The notes below the pieces were generated by a model. The model was not told where the DNA came from. It saw only the letters and a program-made list of their open reading frames with translations, and searched no databases. The position numbers and the translations under genes are program-made. A DNA stretch of 64,000 nt from Chelonoidis abingdonii (lineage: Eukaryota > Chordata > Testudines > Testudinidae): contig NC_133771.1 of the NCBI RefSeq assembly GCF_003597395.2, positions 44,053,162 through 44,117,161 on the forward strand, written 5' to 3'. Numbering within the stretch: the stretch's first letter is position 1; every line of letters begins with the position of its first letter. Positions 51,971 through 64,000 of the stretch are shown piece by piece.

Positions 51971-53139
51971 CAGTTTGGGCCACTGACTCAGCTAGTGCAA
52001 ATCACTGTAGCTATGGTCAAGTTACTGGAGCTACACTAATTTACACCTGCTGAGGATCTAGTCCCATATTCTATATTTGCAGAATCAGACCCTTCTATTT
52101 TATGCCCTTCAGGGCATGGATGTATTGTGTGTTTCTTGCTGATCTGCCACTCTATAGTACTGTGTATATGTACAGAGCCACATGAGGTTAATACGAAATA
52201 ATCATAAAGGTAGATTTCTTAAAATTTACTACTGTTGCAACATTTATCTTTGAAATCTCTTAGTCTGTCTTTTCCATTTTCCTTTAATTTAGAAGTGTTT
52301 TGTTTTGTTTAAAGCTACTGCCATCCACAGCAACACCTTCTGTGCAAAGTAGCTAATGCAACTACTAAATAGCTGATACAAAAAAGGAGAATGTGAATGA
52401 CTGTATATAAATTTTCTCCCAGTGAATAAACACTTTGAAAAATGGCTCATGAAGACTCACAGTTTAGGTGAATCAATCCAGTCAGTAATATCTCTCGCTT
52501 CTCAGAGAAAAGTTCTATGTATTAATCCTTATTTTTACTTTATGTATTTAGGATCAAATAATATTTGCACGTTAGACATTGTAGTTAAAATAAATTATTA
52601 TAGCTACACTGTCAGCTTGTTTAAGTATCTTAAATACATTATGCAAGTATACCTAACCAGTGAATGATGAGAATTGTTTTAATAAAAGTTATCAGGAAAA
52701 TTTGTAAAAGTCTGTCTTTGGTAAGTGGAACACAAATACATGAAAGTAGTAGGGAATTTGCTCTGAAGCTGCCAACACCATGCTAATTCCTTACAAGTCA
52801 AAATAAATGAAAGGAAACTAGCATCCAGAAGGACAAAGCAACCTGCTTCTTGAAATATGCTCCAGGAAGGGCATGGGGGGGGGGGGGGGGGCGTCTGCTA
52901 ACTAGTTCACAATGGTTTGAGGCTTAAAGAATTCAAAAAAAAGAAAAATGAAAAGACAAAGAAAGAAACAGCATGTTATTCCTGATTTAGACTGAAAATA
53001 GAACTACTTTGTTCTCATCAGACCATACAGGTAGCATGTTGAGTTTGAGTGTGAGTTGAAGAGGCAGTGATTAAAAATATATATATACTGCATGTAAAAA
53101 AGTAAGAAGGACTTTTCTGGGCATGGAACTGTATTTCAA

Positions 53140-53193
<54 letters not shown>

Positions 53194-53948
53194 TATATTA
53201 GAATGAATTAGAATTAATTTATTGTTTAATAGCTCAGAAAAACTCCTTACATTCAAATTATCATATTTCACTTACGGTCCTTTTTTTTTCATGTGTATTA
53301 CATAAGCATTTTTCAAATGTGATCTATGGATTTAGGGATTTATGACTGTTTCTATTAAAAGCCTCTCCCACACTCTCTCATCCCCAGGTAATTTAGGAAC
53401 AGTGAACGCCTTTCTTAATGGCTTAGCTAAAGCCTGTTCTTCAGCATGAGGATGAGGAGCAGAGGGCCTGGTAATGGGCCACGCTGCTCAACTGGTCCTT
53501 GCTGTTCCTGTGTGGGCAGGGGATTGCTGCATTCTTGGGCATAAAGTCTGCTTTGGTTTCCATCTCTTTCTCCCCTGCTAAAATTTCATGAGTGCTCCTG
53601 CTGAACCAATTAGTGGTGCTCTACTGCTTGTACATAGGTGGATGGTCAAAGGAGAAAGAGAAGAGTGATGCTGAAAAAGAATTAGTAGAAAAAGAACAAA
53701 CCTCGATGTTTCCCTAAACTGATCTTTTAAAAAGTGACAGAACTCAGGGTAGCTGCTATTAAGGAAGGAATTTCTGTTGTTCTTAAACTGGGCCATTATA
53801 TGAAGAAGCTTCTGCTGAATTCAGCTCTCAATTACCTACATTTGTGTTTGGCTGTCTCCAGTCTGCATAAATGACCCCTTACAGACATAAGCACTGGGGC
53901 ATGTCAGAACACTCTTTGAGGCCCACAGCCAGCAGAGAATGGAGGAAG
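51971..53948. other. Intronic sequence with simple repeats
   Basis: A run of 17 G lies at 52875-52891 and an (AT)/(AC) microsatellite at about 53143-53193, flanked by inverted TCTAATATAT / ATATATTAGA. The rest is unassigned. Confidence 0.6.
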
Positions 53949-54138
53949 CAGGGCTTGATTAAGATTACAAGGGGCCTAGCGCCAATGGTTGGGGTGGGCC
54001 TAAGTATGAATTACATCTTGCAAAAAAAAATTATGAAGTGATCAAACATTTATCTACATGCATATGTACGTATTAATGTAAAATTAACAAGTTTATTCTA
54101 TTCTCACTACACTGAATTCTTCAAACAAACAATTTGTT

Positions 54139-55842
54139 TCATGTGGCAAAGTCATGAATGATGTCATCATCATTCAAAGACCTGACGATTTCATTCTCAA
54201 TGCTCAAGAAGGACAAAGCACTGAGACGCTATTGAGTCATGCTGGATCAGAGGACATTTCTGACCCTTGTTAGAAGAGAGAAGGAACCTTCTCCATTACA
54301 GCTAGTGATCACTAGTGACAAATACAGCCATAACGCAGTTTCAACATTTAGGAAACATTCTGTCACACTGGATTTAGTGATAACTCGGTACATCCAAATA
54401 GATTTGCTTTTGTCATCTTTTCTCTCTATATCAGAGAGTGATGTGAATTCAACAAATTGAAGAAATTCTTTAGTATCGTAAAATCTACTGGGATATTGTC
54501 TGGGTACTTCTGACACAAACATTTGATACTGTCACTGACTTCGGAACTTGAAATGTTAGGCAAAAAAATTATCAGTACACTAAAGGTTTTGTCAATATTT
54601 TCGTAAGCCTTGATCTGATGTTCTAATGACCTCTTCAGTTTGTCAATGATTGCGATGAAGGTATTAACTCTGAAGGCTTCCTTGTCATGGAATGAGTGGG
54701 CAGTTGCATTGTCACGTCTTCTGTCTTTTGTGGCATTTGGCTGACTTATACTCATGGTTAGCAGTCCTTGCGGCCCCCACATTTCATACTCGTCAAAACT
54801 ATCTCACATTTGTTGAAGAACAGTTCCAAGACTCCTCATTAGGTTTACAGCAGAGGAAAGATCAATCTGAGCAGTTTGCAAGCTGAGACTGCATCTGCTG
54901 AATGGCTGAAGTATATCATTCCAGACCTCACACAAAATACCAGTTTCCAAAGTGTGCATTTCATCACTCAGAATCTTCACATCTTTTCTTGTTGCTGATT
55001 TTTGAGATTCCTCATCCTTGAAGCTCTCTCACACTCAGGGGTGAAAGTGAGCCGGTACTCCATACCAGTAAGAACCCACACTGGCCCATACCCAGCTCAC
55101 ATTAAAGCTGGTTTTCCATTTGGGTATCCATTCTGTCACTAACTTTCTTTCGGGCATGGTAACTGCTAGCTGACAATGTATGCTGCTCACTCATTGGTGA
55201 GTGATCATGGTAGCTGCTGATTGGCAATGTATGCAGTATTCTTCTAATCATCGAAGCCTTTGCAGAACATTCCCTACTTACTGATATCAGAAAATAGGCA
55301 GCAAGAAAAACAGTGCACTTTCTTCTTAGAATAGATGAGCCAGTCTCACTTGCCAATATGTTTGTTAGGCTTCACATATTCAAACACTGATGTGGTTGCA
55401 TAGCGACTCATGTGTACTCTCACTTTATCAATGAAAAGTCAGCATCCAGATTCTGAAACCTGAAACCACTCTGAAACCTGTCATCTAGATTCTGGCATTT
55501 CTATGGGCCCTTCTCAGTCCAATATGAAAGGAGATCTTGAGAAATCCTGTCCCACTCGCCTGGATCATTGGAGGAGGATATTTTTATGTTACTATCACTG
55601 GGAAAGTCTTCAGATGAGTGGTGTGAGACTGCAGCTAGAGAAGCACAGGAGACTTCTCCTTTTCATCAGGTGCAGGTGCAGCAGGTTCACTTGGGCTGGT
55701 ATTCACCTGGACTTCCTCACTACCAGACTTAGTAGGAGAAAAAAAATGTTAGCAGAGAAGGAGAACCTTTCAGCACTACATCTTGTCTTTGCCCTCTTTC
55801 TTTGGCCTCCTTCAATTTCTGCCATCCTCCTTTCTTAGACAT
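54139..55842 (-). pseudogene. hAT transposase remnant (ZMYM1-like type)
   Basis: The start at 55842 reads MSKKGGWQKLKEAKERG, a basic N-terminus followed by a stretch resembling the start of ZMYM1-like hAT proteins. Stops break the middle. At the C-terminal side, KLKRSLEHQIKAYENIDKTF is followed by the hAT dimerisation region, FLNVETALWLYLSLVITSCN then GEGSFSLLTRVRNVL. After in-frame stops it ends RLSALSLLSIENEIVRSLND and DDIIHDFAT. The last 45 residues after RVRNVL still read in one frame, so decay there is mainly by point changes. The usual Cys-x-Glu-Arg-Ser-Phe motif reads CNGEGSF here. Confidence 0.7.
55037..55110. mobile_element. Fragment of a second hAT-type MITE nested in the hAT element
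   Basis: CAGGGGTGAAAGTGAGCCGG followed by TACTCCATACCAGTAAGAA has the CAGGGG start of hAT ends and breaks the transposase similarity. The opposite end is not clear, so this is a partial insertion. Confidence 0.4.
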
Positions 55843-56182
55843 GGTTTCTATTGTCAAGTATAGGCCTACTGCGTAAAAAGTTCAATATTGCTTGGGCCCA
55901 CAAACACTTACTTAGCCCACAAAGACAAAATCACAACCACCATAAATTGAATTCACCATCTTAATGGATTAATTTGTACAAAGCAATATCTAATGACACA
56001 AAAAAATTCTGATGGCCCTACTACCGTTGCTCAGCTGTTACTTCAATATGGAATGGAGGGCCTACAGTAGGGCCTAAAAATAGGAGGGCCTAAAAATTAG
56101 GGCCTAAAGTAGGGCCTACAAATAGGAGGGCCTAAGGCTATAGCCTTATTAGCCTATGGGTTAATCCGGCTCTGAGAGGAAG

Positions 56183-57180
56183 TATTAAGATGGTGGTTTA
56201 AATTCACCTTCTTAAATTTCTCCTGCTCCTGTACTGAGAAAAGCATGGCTGGAACAAGATAATTTTGTTATTTTGTTTGGGAGGCAAGTAAACATGCTTT
56301 AAACAAGTAACTTGCTTTTTCTTTAATTTTGGCACCTTGAAATGGATAAAAGAAGCCATGGCAGAATGAGCTTTTGAAGACTATCGAACAGTTTCTGAAT
56401 ATAAGTATAAAATCTATAAAAAACAAACAAAGTTCTAAGTATACTCACAGGAACACTCAAACTGAAATGCTGACTTACCAATAACAACAAAATCTAAATT
56501 GAAATCACACCCAATACATTTCATGTAAAAATTGCAACAATAAGGTTTATACAACAGTTTGAATAGTTTAAAAAAGCTTGAAAATATTTTAAGTAGATCC
56601 AAGGAGAGAAAGTTAGAGAAGTAACAAGCTTTCAATTTAAAGTGTGCACTGAAATGCTAATCTCTAACTCATTACAGAATGAATATACACCTGACCTATA
56701 TGTTTCTATTTCCTTTTTCCTGTTTGAGTTGGGAGGCTGATCTCTGGGTGACTGGAATGGGCTTCTAGTGACCCTTTATGATTGGAAGAATATGTGCAGT
56801 AGTAAGCCCAGGCACGTACGGATGCACATGACACATCCCTCATACTGGCAGGGGTTAAAAAAGATTGCCAGTGAGAGCAGAGTTATTTCTTGCTCCCAAG
56901 CCAATAACTGCTCTGCACCACCACCCCTGCCCAGGACTGAGGGAAGAGTTTTTCCACTGTGTTCAAAGCATCAAAGTTGTGCTTTTGGTTTTGCTTGATT
57001 GGTTTCAAGATTTAGACATCACTCATACCAGTTCTCAACTCTTGTCCTCAGGGTGAATCTGGTCACATATTTTGGCCTGAAAGGATAACAGGATAGATGG
57101 AATTCTCTGTTTTTAATATAAAGATTAGAGACTCATCACATCTTTGCTCTCTCTCTCTCTCCGTTACCAGTCAATAAAGT
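56183..57180. other. Intronic sequence without a recognised gene
   Basis: Non-coding; a CT-rich run lies at about 57147-57162. A minus frame at 56435-56635 contains a GTAAGT and a nearby CAG but no sushi or CUB motif, so it is not taken as a CSMD exon. Confidence 0.4.
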
Positions 57181-57188
57181 ATCTAGAC

Positions 57189-57418
57189 CAGGGGTTGGCA
57201 ACCTCTGGCACGTGGGCCAATGGGGGCGGCGGGAAGCCCCGGCCAGCTCATCCCTTGGCCCACGCTGCTTCCCGTCACCCCCATTGGCCTGGAGCAGTAA
57301 ACCATGGCCAATGGGAGCCACAATTGGCTGAATCTGCAGATGCAGCAGGTAAACAAAATGTCCCGGCCCGCCAGGGTGTTTAGCCTGGCAAGCTGCGTAC
57401 CAGAGGTTGCTGACCCTG
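57189..57418. mobile_element. hAT MITE, 230 bp, perfect 8-bp target duplication
   Basis: The ends CAGGGGTTGGCAACCTCTGG and the reverse of the right end, CAGGGTCAGCAACCTCTGGT, match closely. ATCTAGAC flanks both sides exactly (57181-57188 and 57419-57426). The interior is GC-rich and retains several CpGs. The intact duplication points to a comparatively recent insertion into the intron. Confidence 0.9.
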
Positions 57419-57426
57419 ATCTAGAC

Positions 57427-60400
57427 TGATATGCATGACCATTACCTGGCTTCTTAAGAAAACTTTTAAAAAATTCTAATATGTGAATAATGATACATTT
57501 TGCATAGCTTAATGTTTAGAAACAAGTCAAAACAGGGATCATTCATACAACTGCTCTCTTACACTGAACTTTGTGGCTAGGATAAAACGAGAGCGATATC
57601 CAAACCAAACCTTGTTTTACTTTTGCAAACCATATCCTAACACTCCATTTTGCAAAACTGCATTCTCTTTAGTTTCTTCTATGTTGTAGTTTTCTTGCTG
57701 AGATACGGGTAATTCAAAACTGAAACCATTTTGAGGTTCCAATATATTGAGACTTTGATCATGACTTGATCAAATCACCATTTGTTTTCATGAAATCAAA
57801 CTGTGACCCAAAATGATTTTGAAAGCCACCTACAATTGTGTCTATGTTTATAAAATTCAAAATTGTAAGATATGGTTATCAAAGACTGCTATAAAATCAA
57901 TGTAATTTGAGTTAACTTGCTAAACTTTGTCACATAATTTCCTTCATAAATCTACCTAAACATTTGGCAAGTTAAATCTGACAACAGCTGTCTCTAGCCT
58001 TATAGATTGTGACAGAACCTCCCTTCCACATACCAGCACAGCCTTGGGCCAGGCAGTGGCATGTTTCAAATCCTTAAAGATTGTTATGTTTTTAAAGATT
58101 TCTTCCTTAAGGCACAGCTTCCACAGAACTTAAATGGGAGCTTTGTCTGACTGAGGACTGAATTATAGATGAATAAGAATTTCCAGATTTGGTCCAAATT
58201 GCTCAAAGATGAAGGCCTTTAAAATCATATGATGTGAGGGAAGTAACAACAACAATATAAAACTCAAATCCTAAGGACTGATAATACCAAGGAATTCACC
58301 AGTCCTGTTCAGGCTGGCAGGAGTGTCACTTATGTTGGAATTCCTATGAAATTGCAATTCACCACTATAACATGACAAAATAGATTCATTATAATTAAGT
58401 ATTTTACAGTGAATACCAAACAAATTATTAAAGAAGAGCTACTTATTAGAGAGTGTTGTCAATTTATGTTAGCACCTCACTATTAATTATTCATGTGGTA
58501 TTTACTATAACACCACTGAACGTGATACATTAGTGATAGTAATGCAAATATGACATGAACAGTGCCTCCATAAAGATTCCACTGTAATTCAGCATTCATG
58601 TATTATAAAAAATAAACTGCTACATACAATTTAATAATGGAGCCACACTAATTAAACATGAAATAATGTAACACCCAGTTTCTGTATCTTTTCAACAGGA
58701 ACTTTGTGCTGTCCCATAGCCTGTTTTACGAATATTCGATTTAGGGCATAAAACAGTACCAAAAAATGAGTTCGCTTCATCGGCCATGTACACAGTTGTG
58801 AAAATGATTTAGACACAAGCAACATTAGTCAATTGGGTTACATAAATGAAATAGAAGTGTAATGTGCTTGCTGTGATAGTTTAACTGTGGTATAAATCCC
58901 TTAGTTGCAGCCATGACAGAGAAAGAATGCTGGGAAGAAAAGGGGCAAAAGAGGGTGCGTGTCCACTCTTTCTGGCATTTTTGCTCATACAACAGTAGTA
59001 TAAGCAAATGTAAGGGTGAAAAGACCTAGTAAAAGGTTAAGATAGAAAATGTCTGAAGGATTACATGAAAAGCAGGTAAAATGTCTTTTCCCTTCTAAGT
59101 TGTTTTAACTGTGTTGGTCCCAGGATAGTAAGCCAGGTTAATTCTCCTCTTCCACATCAATAGTTCTAAATCTTGCCCCTGGCTGAATAAATCTGGGATT
59201 TTTTTTTACTAAATTTGACAGACTATTGAAATGAGATACAAAGAAAACTACAATAGGTTCAGAAAAACCAAGAATACTATACTGATGGTTCAGTAGGTCA
59301 GAAGATACAATTGTTCAGATTGAGAACAAAAAATTCCACTTTCCCTGTTACTTAATTTACTGCTGTCATGCACCTTGATTCCTAAGTTCAACGGGAAAAA
59401 AAACAAGATAATATCTGCATAACAAGTACTAAGAACAAAGTAAAATACGGAAGCTGTTTAACATCAAATTTAGACAATCCACAAACTATCATCGTGAGAA
59501 CCTTCTGAATGGCTGAAGATTTTTGTTTTCAGTTCTGCAAGATGTAGGCTGCGTAATTTTTTTACAATAAGTGTTCCATAAACAACATTGGTCAACAAAT
59601 GGAGAATAAACATCTGAGTAATATCAATCATCATATTTTCAAACAAAGGGATTCTATCATGAAAAAGTGTAGTTTATGAAACCTGGTTCATATGCCTGAC
59701 TTTTTAAGTAAAACCTTTATCCAGCCACTTTTCATTAAAGTACAGTTTCTATTGAAATAGTCCATGATTAAAACTTTTTAAGTGCATACAACAATTCATA
59801 CAGTATATGCCAAGAGTAGAAACTAAGCAATATTAATTTCAGTGGGAAGCCTAAACTTAAAATTCACCTAACAGTTAACGACTGAAAGTCTACACATACC
59901 AAAATGAAGACTTTCACAAAGCAACAGATGCAGAGGACAATTTTAATAAATTATACCTATGAGTAAACTTTGGAATATAAACACAACTAAACAAGAGAAA
60001 GCTTATGTAAATTAATCAAATACATTTCATGACTCTCTATATCCTTAAACTGTGTACAAAATTCTTTTGTAGATTGTACTTTTAATACATCCATCTCAAC
60101 ACTTTACATAAATTCCTCATGATGAAATATATATCACTGAACAATATCTTCCATATTTTTGAAATGTTGGCTCAACAGTTATCAATATTCAGTCACTGAA
60201 TATTAAAATTACACGTATGCATTCCTTTGCTAATTCAATTGTTATAGGAAATCATTCTCTGGCATTTTAGCCAAAGAATCTCTATCCCTACCCTCATCCC
60301 CTCTGAGTGGGAAAGATGCTGTTACTATATAGGCCTGTTTGTTAGCCTGGCATAGAATTTTGGGTTTGACTTTTTGATGCTATTATATTCTTATTAATAT

Positions 60401-61750
60401 GTGTGAACAAAGAAAAGAGTCACCTTGAGTTACATCTGCCCATAAGCAGATGGGATGATAAGAGATGGAGTTAAAAGTGTTACAGGGTATGGTGGGAGTG
60501 TAATATATGAGCATACACTGGAAGACTGCCTTGCTCTTCTCTCAAGCCAAGGTCAAGCAACCAGTTAAGGGAGGCAAGGAGGGATGGAGGGTCAGGCATA
60601 AGCATCACTAAAGGCCAAAGAAAAGCTTGGCATTGACCAGGACACAACCTCACTGCTTATCCCCCCCCATGGGATATAAAAGAAGTGGGACAAAGACCCC
60701 AGACTCATGATCCTTCAAAACAGAAGATGACCATAACTTGTAAATGGTGGGAGTAGGGGCGGGCATTGCAGGTATATTTGGACCTGCTAAGGAGGAGGAG
60801 GTGGGAATGGGGACAAGGGCAAAGGCTCTGCAGCATCAGAGCTGGGAACAGAACACTGATTAACGGATCCTGCTGGCATGTACAGCTATGGATCTGGTTA
60901 CTTGAAACTAACCCAACAAACATCGCATTGCCTGCACTTCTGGTCTTCAGCTTTCTGTGTGTTTCACAAGAACCAGGGGAAGGGGTGACGGGAAAGACCT
61001 CTACCAGATGATCTGACCAAACTGGTAGGGAGGACGACATTCCTTGGAGGTCTGGTTGGCTGCTGAGTTGGGGGTTGGGAAATTTCCCTTCCCCATATTA
61101 GTAGCCCACTCGTACCTTTCTTCACACCAGCGTGCCTTGGTATAGTTTGAAACCAATGGATCTCCAAGCAGGGGGAAGGATCCACCACATGCAAATCCAT
61201 CTGGAGATCTTTGAGAAAAATGGCTTTAATGGAACTACTTGCATTAGTAAGTACCACTCAGGTGCGTATGGATGTACAGGATTGGGTTTTTACTTGTTTT
61301 ATATCTTGAAAACATTGGATAGAATTAATTTGTAAGGTATTTTGTATTTACCTTATGTAGCTGTCATGTAAGTAATTGCAGCTTTATAAATATTCTATTT
61401 TAATTTGATATGACTTCACAGAAGTTAATACTATTCAAATAGAAATCTTCATTCCGTAGATAACATAAAAATCTGACATCTGTATAACATGCTCCCTTCA
61501 TTCAGGATAAATGTAAGAAACAATAAGAGTCTCAAACCAAAACAAAGGGACATGTGAATCTAACCAGGAAATTCAACTATGTGGGATGAGGCTTTTTCAT
61601 TGAATATTGGTTGGTGGAGGGGGTATGTGTCTGTGTCAGATAAATGCATGAAAAATACTACAGAAACAGACAGAGAAGACAGCAAGGATGCATCAGATAC
61701 CACTTAAACAAGCATAAGGAGCATGAAACCAAGAGAAGCCTAGAAGGAGA
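57427..61750. other. Intronic sequence, mostly unassigned
   Basis: AT-rich non-coding DNA to about 60300. About 60325-61340 is richer in GC and has GGGATATAAAAGAAGTGGGA near 60670, a TATA-type box that could be part of an LTR. No LTR ends were found. GGAGA at 61746-61750 is the left target duplication of the next element. Confidence 0.4.
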
Positions 61751-62487
61751 TATCATAAGCATCTTTCCCAAATCTGGACCTTAGCGTCCAAAATCTGGGT
61801 GCTTAGCATGAACCTCCAAGCTTAATTACCAGCTTGGATCTTATCTCGCTGCCACCGGACAGGAATTACAGCGCCTGCCTCGCTCTGGTCCCCCCAAACT
61901 TTCCCTGGAGGGACCCCAAGACACAGAAGCTCTGAGTCTTNNNNNNNNNNNNNNNNNNNNNNNNNNNNNNNNNNNNNNNNNNNNNNNNNNNNNNNNNNNN
62001 NNNNNNNNNNNNNNNNNNNNNNNNNNNNNNNNNNNNNNNNNNNNNNNNNNNNNNNNNNNNNNNNNNNNNNNNNNNNNNNNNNNNNNNNNNNNNNNNNNNN
62101 NNNNNNNNNNNNNNNNNNNNNNNNNNNNNNNNNNNNNNNNNNNNNNNNNNNNNNNNNNNNNNNNNNNNNNNNNNNNNNNNNNNNNNNNNNNNNNNNNNNN
62201 NNNNNNNNNNNNNNNNNNNNNNNNNNNNNNNNNNNNNNNNNNNNNNNNNNNNNNNNNNNNNNNNNNNNNNNNNNNNNNNNNNNNNNNNNNNNNNNNNNNN
62301 NNNNNNNNNNNNNNNNNNNNNNNNNNNNNNNNNNNNNNNNNNNNNNNNNNNNNNNNNNNNNNNNNNNNNNNNNNNNNNNNNNNAAAAATCCGGTTTCCTG
62401 ATTGGTCCTCTTGTCAGGTGTTTGGTTCCCTTTGTTAACCCTTTACAGGTAAAAGAAACATTAACCCTTAGCTATCTATTTATGACA
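61751..62487 (-). mobile_element. Second solo LTR copy, interrupted by a gap
   Basis: Read on minus it starts TGTCATAAATAGATAGCTAA and ends TGCTTATGATA. GGAGA flanks both sides (61746-61750 and 62488-62492). The first 104 bp differ from the LTR at 11982 at two or three positions only; the other end is more diverged. The middle is the N gap, so internal content cannot be read. Confidence 0.82.
61941..62383. other. Assembly gap (443 N)
   Basis: A non-round number of N inside an LTR, suggesting a size-estimated gap. The 816-bp copy predicts about 520 missing bases. Confidence 0.99.
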
Positions 62488-62522
62488 GGAGAAGTTGGCT
62501 GAAAGGGACTTAGAGCTATGAG

Positions 62523-62961
62523 TAGGGTCCTATCAAATTCATGGCCATGAAAAAACACATCACGGACCATGAAATCTGGTCTCCCCCCCATGAAATCTGG
62601 TCTTTTGTGTGCTTTACCCTAAAATATACTAAACTAGCACCCCACCAGCAACAGTGCTGCTTCTGGCGGTGACTCTGCCTTCAGAGCTGGGATCCTGGCC
62701 AGCAGCCATCGCTCTCCAGCTGCCCAGCATTGAAGGCAGCACCGCCGCCAGCAGCATTGTAGAAGTATGGGTAGCAGTACTGCAGCCCCCCAGTACAATA
62801 CCTTTGTGACTCCTCCCCTCAACTCCTTTTTGGGTCAGGATTCCTAAAATTACAACACCGTGAAATTTCAGAATTAAATAGCTGGAATCATGAAAGTTAG
62901 GATTTTTAAAATCCTATGACTGAAACTGACCAAAATGAACCATGAATTTGGTAGGGCCCTA
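62523..62961. mobile_element. hAT-like MITE, 439 bp
   Basis: The left end TAGGGTCCTATCAAATTCAT matches the reverse of the right end, TAGGGCCCTACCAAATTCAT (18 of 20). The flanks GCTATGAG and GCAGTGAA agree at five of eight positions, a decayed 8-bp duplication. The interior holds CACGGACCATGAAATCTGGT repeats and a GC-rich centre. Confidence 0.75.
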
Positions 62962-63800
62962 GCAGTGAACAAAGAAACTGCCTCCTGTTGTTTCAGTCCT
63001 CCTCTGTTCAAGAAAATAATATTTTGAACATTTTTTGTAGATAGACAGGATTGCATCAAAGAAACCTGATTCCATCATCACTTCTCCTCTTAATGGAAAC
63101 AAGCTGCAGAACCCTGAACTTTGGCTAATGGCTGAGGCAAAAGCTTCCCTTCTATCAGACCTAATACTGATTTGACTACAGGAAAATATATTAAAAGACT
63201 ATCATAAGCGATCAAACTGTTTTGTATGATAGTCAAATGCTTTTTAATCATACACACTTAATTTTCTAACTATATGGATATTGAAGGAACAAATATTTTG
63301 ATTGCACTAAAATCAATTACTTGAATTGACTTACGTTCAGATCAAACATAAGAGAATGCAAAGAAATTAGTGTATCCTTTTCACTGACACAATAGGCAGT
63401 AACAACAACTTTTATGTTCCATTTCTGTTGAATCCAGACATAGCCTAACACATTGATAAACTTAACGGAAAACATTACTTATGAATAGTTTTAGAATTGC
63501 CAAGCTAATAAAGTCATCCTTCTATTAAGAATAGAGAAATAAGAAGCTAATTTTTCAGCTCACATAACCAATATGAAAGGTACTATAGAATAATTCCCTG
63601 CCCTTTCAAATGAATAGGACTCAAATGCATAATGACACTGGGTGCAGTGTGACGTTCTCCTAGGTTCAGCTGCACTCTTGAAAATGGTGTATAGTGCAGA
63701 ATGTTTAGTGTACCACCAGCAGTAGTGAAACAATATCAGCACAGTCACTGATTTAATCATGCTGCCTTGGAGTAGATAGGATCTTGGGGATCATGTTGAA
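62962..63800. other. Intronic sequence without a recognised gene
   Basis: AT-rich non-coding DNA, with nothing recognised. Confidence 0.5.
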
Positions 63801-64000
63801 AGCCTGGTCTACACTACGAGTTTATATCAAATTTAGCAGCATTAAATCGCATTAACCCTGCACCCATCCACACAACGAAGCCCTTTATATCGACATAAAG
63901 GGCTCTTAATACCGATATCTGTACTCCTCCCCGACGAGGAGAGTAGCACTGAAATCAGTATTGCCATTTCGGATTAGGGTTAGGGTCGAATTGTGGCTGC
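63801..64000. mobile_element. End of another Harbinger element, cut by the window edge
   Basis: The end AGCCTGGTCTACACTACGAG is followed by AATTTAGCAGCATTAAATCG, CCCTTTATATCGACATAAAG and GGGCTCTTAATACCGATATC, the terminal region of a common turtle Harbinger family. Its genes would lie past position 64000. Confidence 0.8.

Larger units (their letters stand above)
53949..56174 (-). mobile_element. hAT DNA transposon, 2.2 kb, decayed
   Basis: The left end CAGGGCTTGATTAA pairs with the reverse of the right end, CAGAGCCGGATTAA. The flanks are GGAGGAAG (53941-53948) and AGAGGAAG (56175-56182), an 8-bp duplication with one change, as expected for hAT. The transposase remnant is on minus. GGGCCTA words are clustered near both ends, with six at about 56058-56134 and two at about 53974-54002. 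Confidence 0.85.

Noticed and set aside
56435..56635. Minus frame with FQFECSCEY, considered as a sushi exon
   Set aside because: The four-cysteine and tryptophan pattern of a sushi domain is missing, and the splice sites do not give a compatible phase.
63974..63985. Two TTAGGG units, considered as an interstitial telomere
   Set aside because: Only two units, inside a Harbinger terminal region; chance or mutation of the TIR region explains them.

Overview
The window looks like intronic and exonic DNA of a sauropsid vertebrate, most likely a turtle. The only host coding sequence I can support is two minus-strand exons (45085-45254 and 29522-29678). Together they encode one complete CUB domain of a CUB-and-sushi multiple-domain protein, most like CSMD3. 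The exons match in phase and splice cleanly, and a 15.4 kb intron separates them. The whole window is therefore best read as the inside of a very large CSMD3-type gene transcribed right to left. The neighbouring sushi exons were not found and probably lie outside the window. The turtle assignment rests on the repeat content (CR1, Penelope-like, Harbinger, DIRS-like and hAT elements and their derivatives), recognised from memory and not searched.

Almost all other recognisable content is transposable elements. From left to right: a 127 bp terminal-inverted-repeat element (1299-1425); a palindromic MITE (2674-2959); a CR1 3' end (4531-4831); a 3.9 kb Harbinger element with a Myb/SANT gene on plus and a DDE transposase on minus (7914-11841); a solo LTR with a 5-bp target duplication (11982-12797); a complex of Harbinger and CR1 pieces ending at a 100-N gap (about 16165-23757); a CR1 3' end on minus (26364-26650); a Penelope-like fragment with a GIY-YIG domain and a hammerhead-like 3' motif (27960-28650); and a 1 kb inverted-repeat element (33392-34387).

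The right half holds DIRS-like ORF1 remnants on minus (35934-37640), LTR-like sequences (37650-38540, 39770-40960), two non-LTR reverse transcriptase remnants on minus (43400-44525, 50745-51520), a Tc1/mariner-like non-autonomous element filled with a GC-rich minisatellite (47485-48588), inverted Penelope ends (49112-49313), a CR1 3' end (51775-51970), a 2.2 kb hAT element with a decayed transposase (53949-56174), a 230 bp hAT MITE with a perfect 8-bp target duplication (57189-57418), a second copy of the solo LTR split by a 443-N gap (61751-62487), a hAT-like MITE (62523-62961) and the end of another Harbinger element cut by the window edge (63801-64000).

No transposon gene here appears intact: all carry stops or frameshifts. 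The most noteworthy items are the hammerhead-like motif at the Penelope 3' end, the inverted Penelope ends carrying a decayed version of it, the minisatellite that repeats a splice-donor-like sequence, and the indel-rich Harbinger copy next to an assembly gap. No tRNA, rRNA, CRISPR or bacterial feature was seen.
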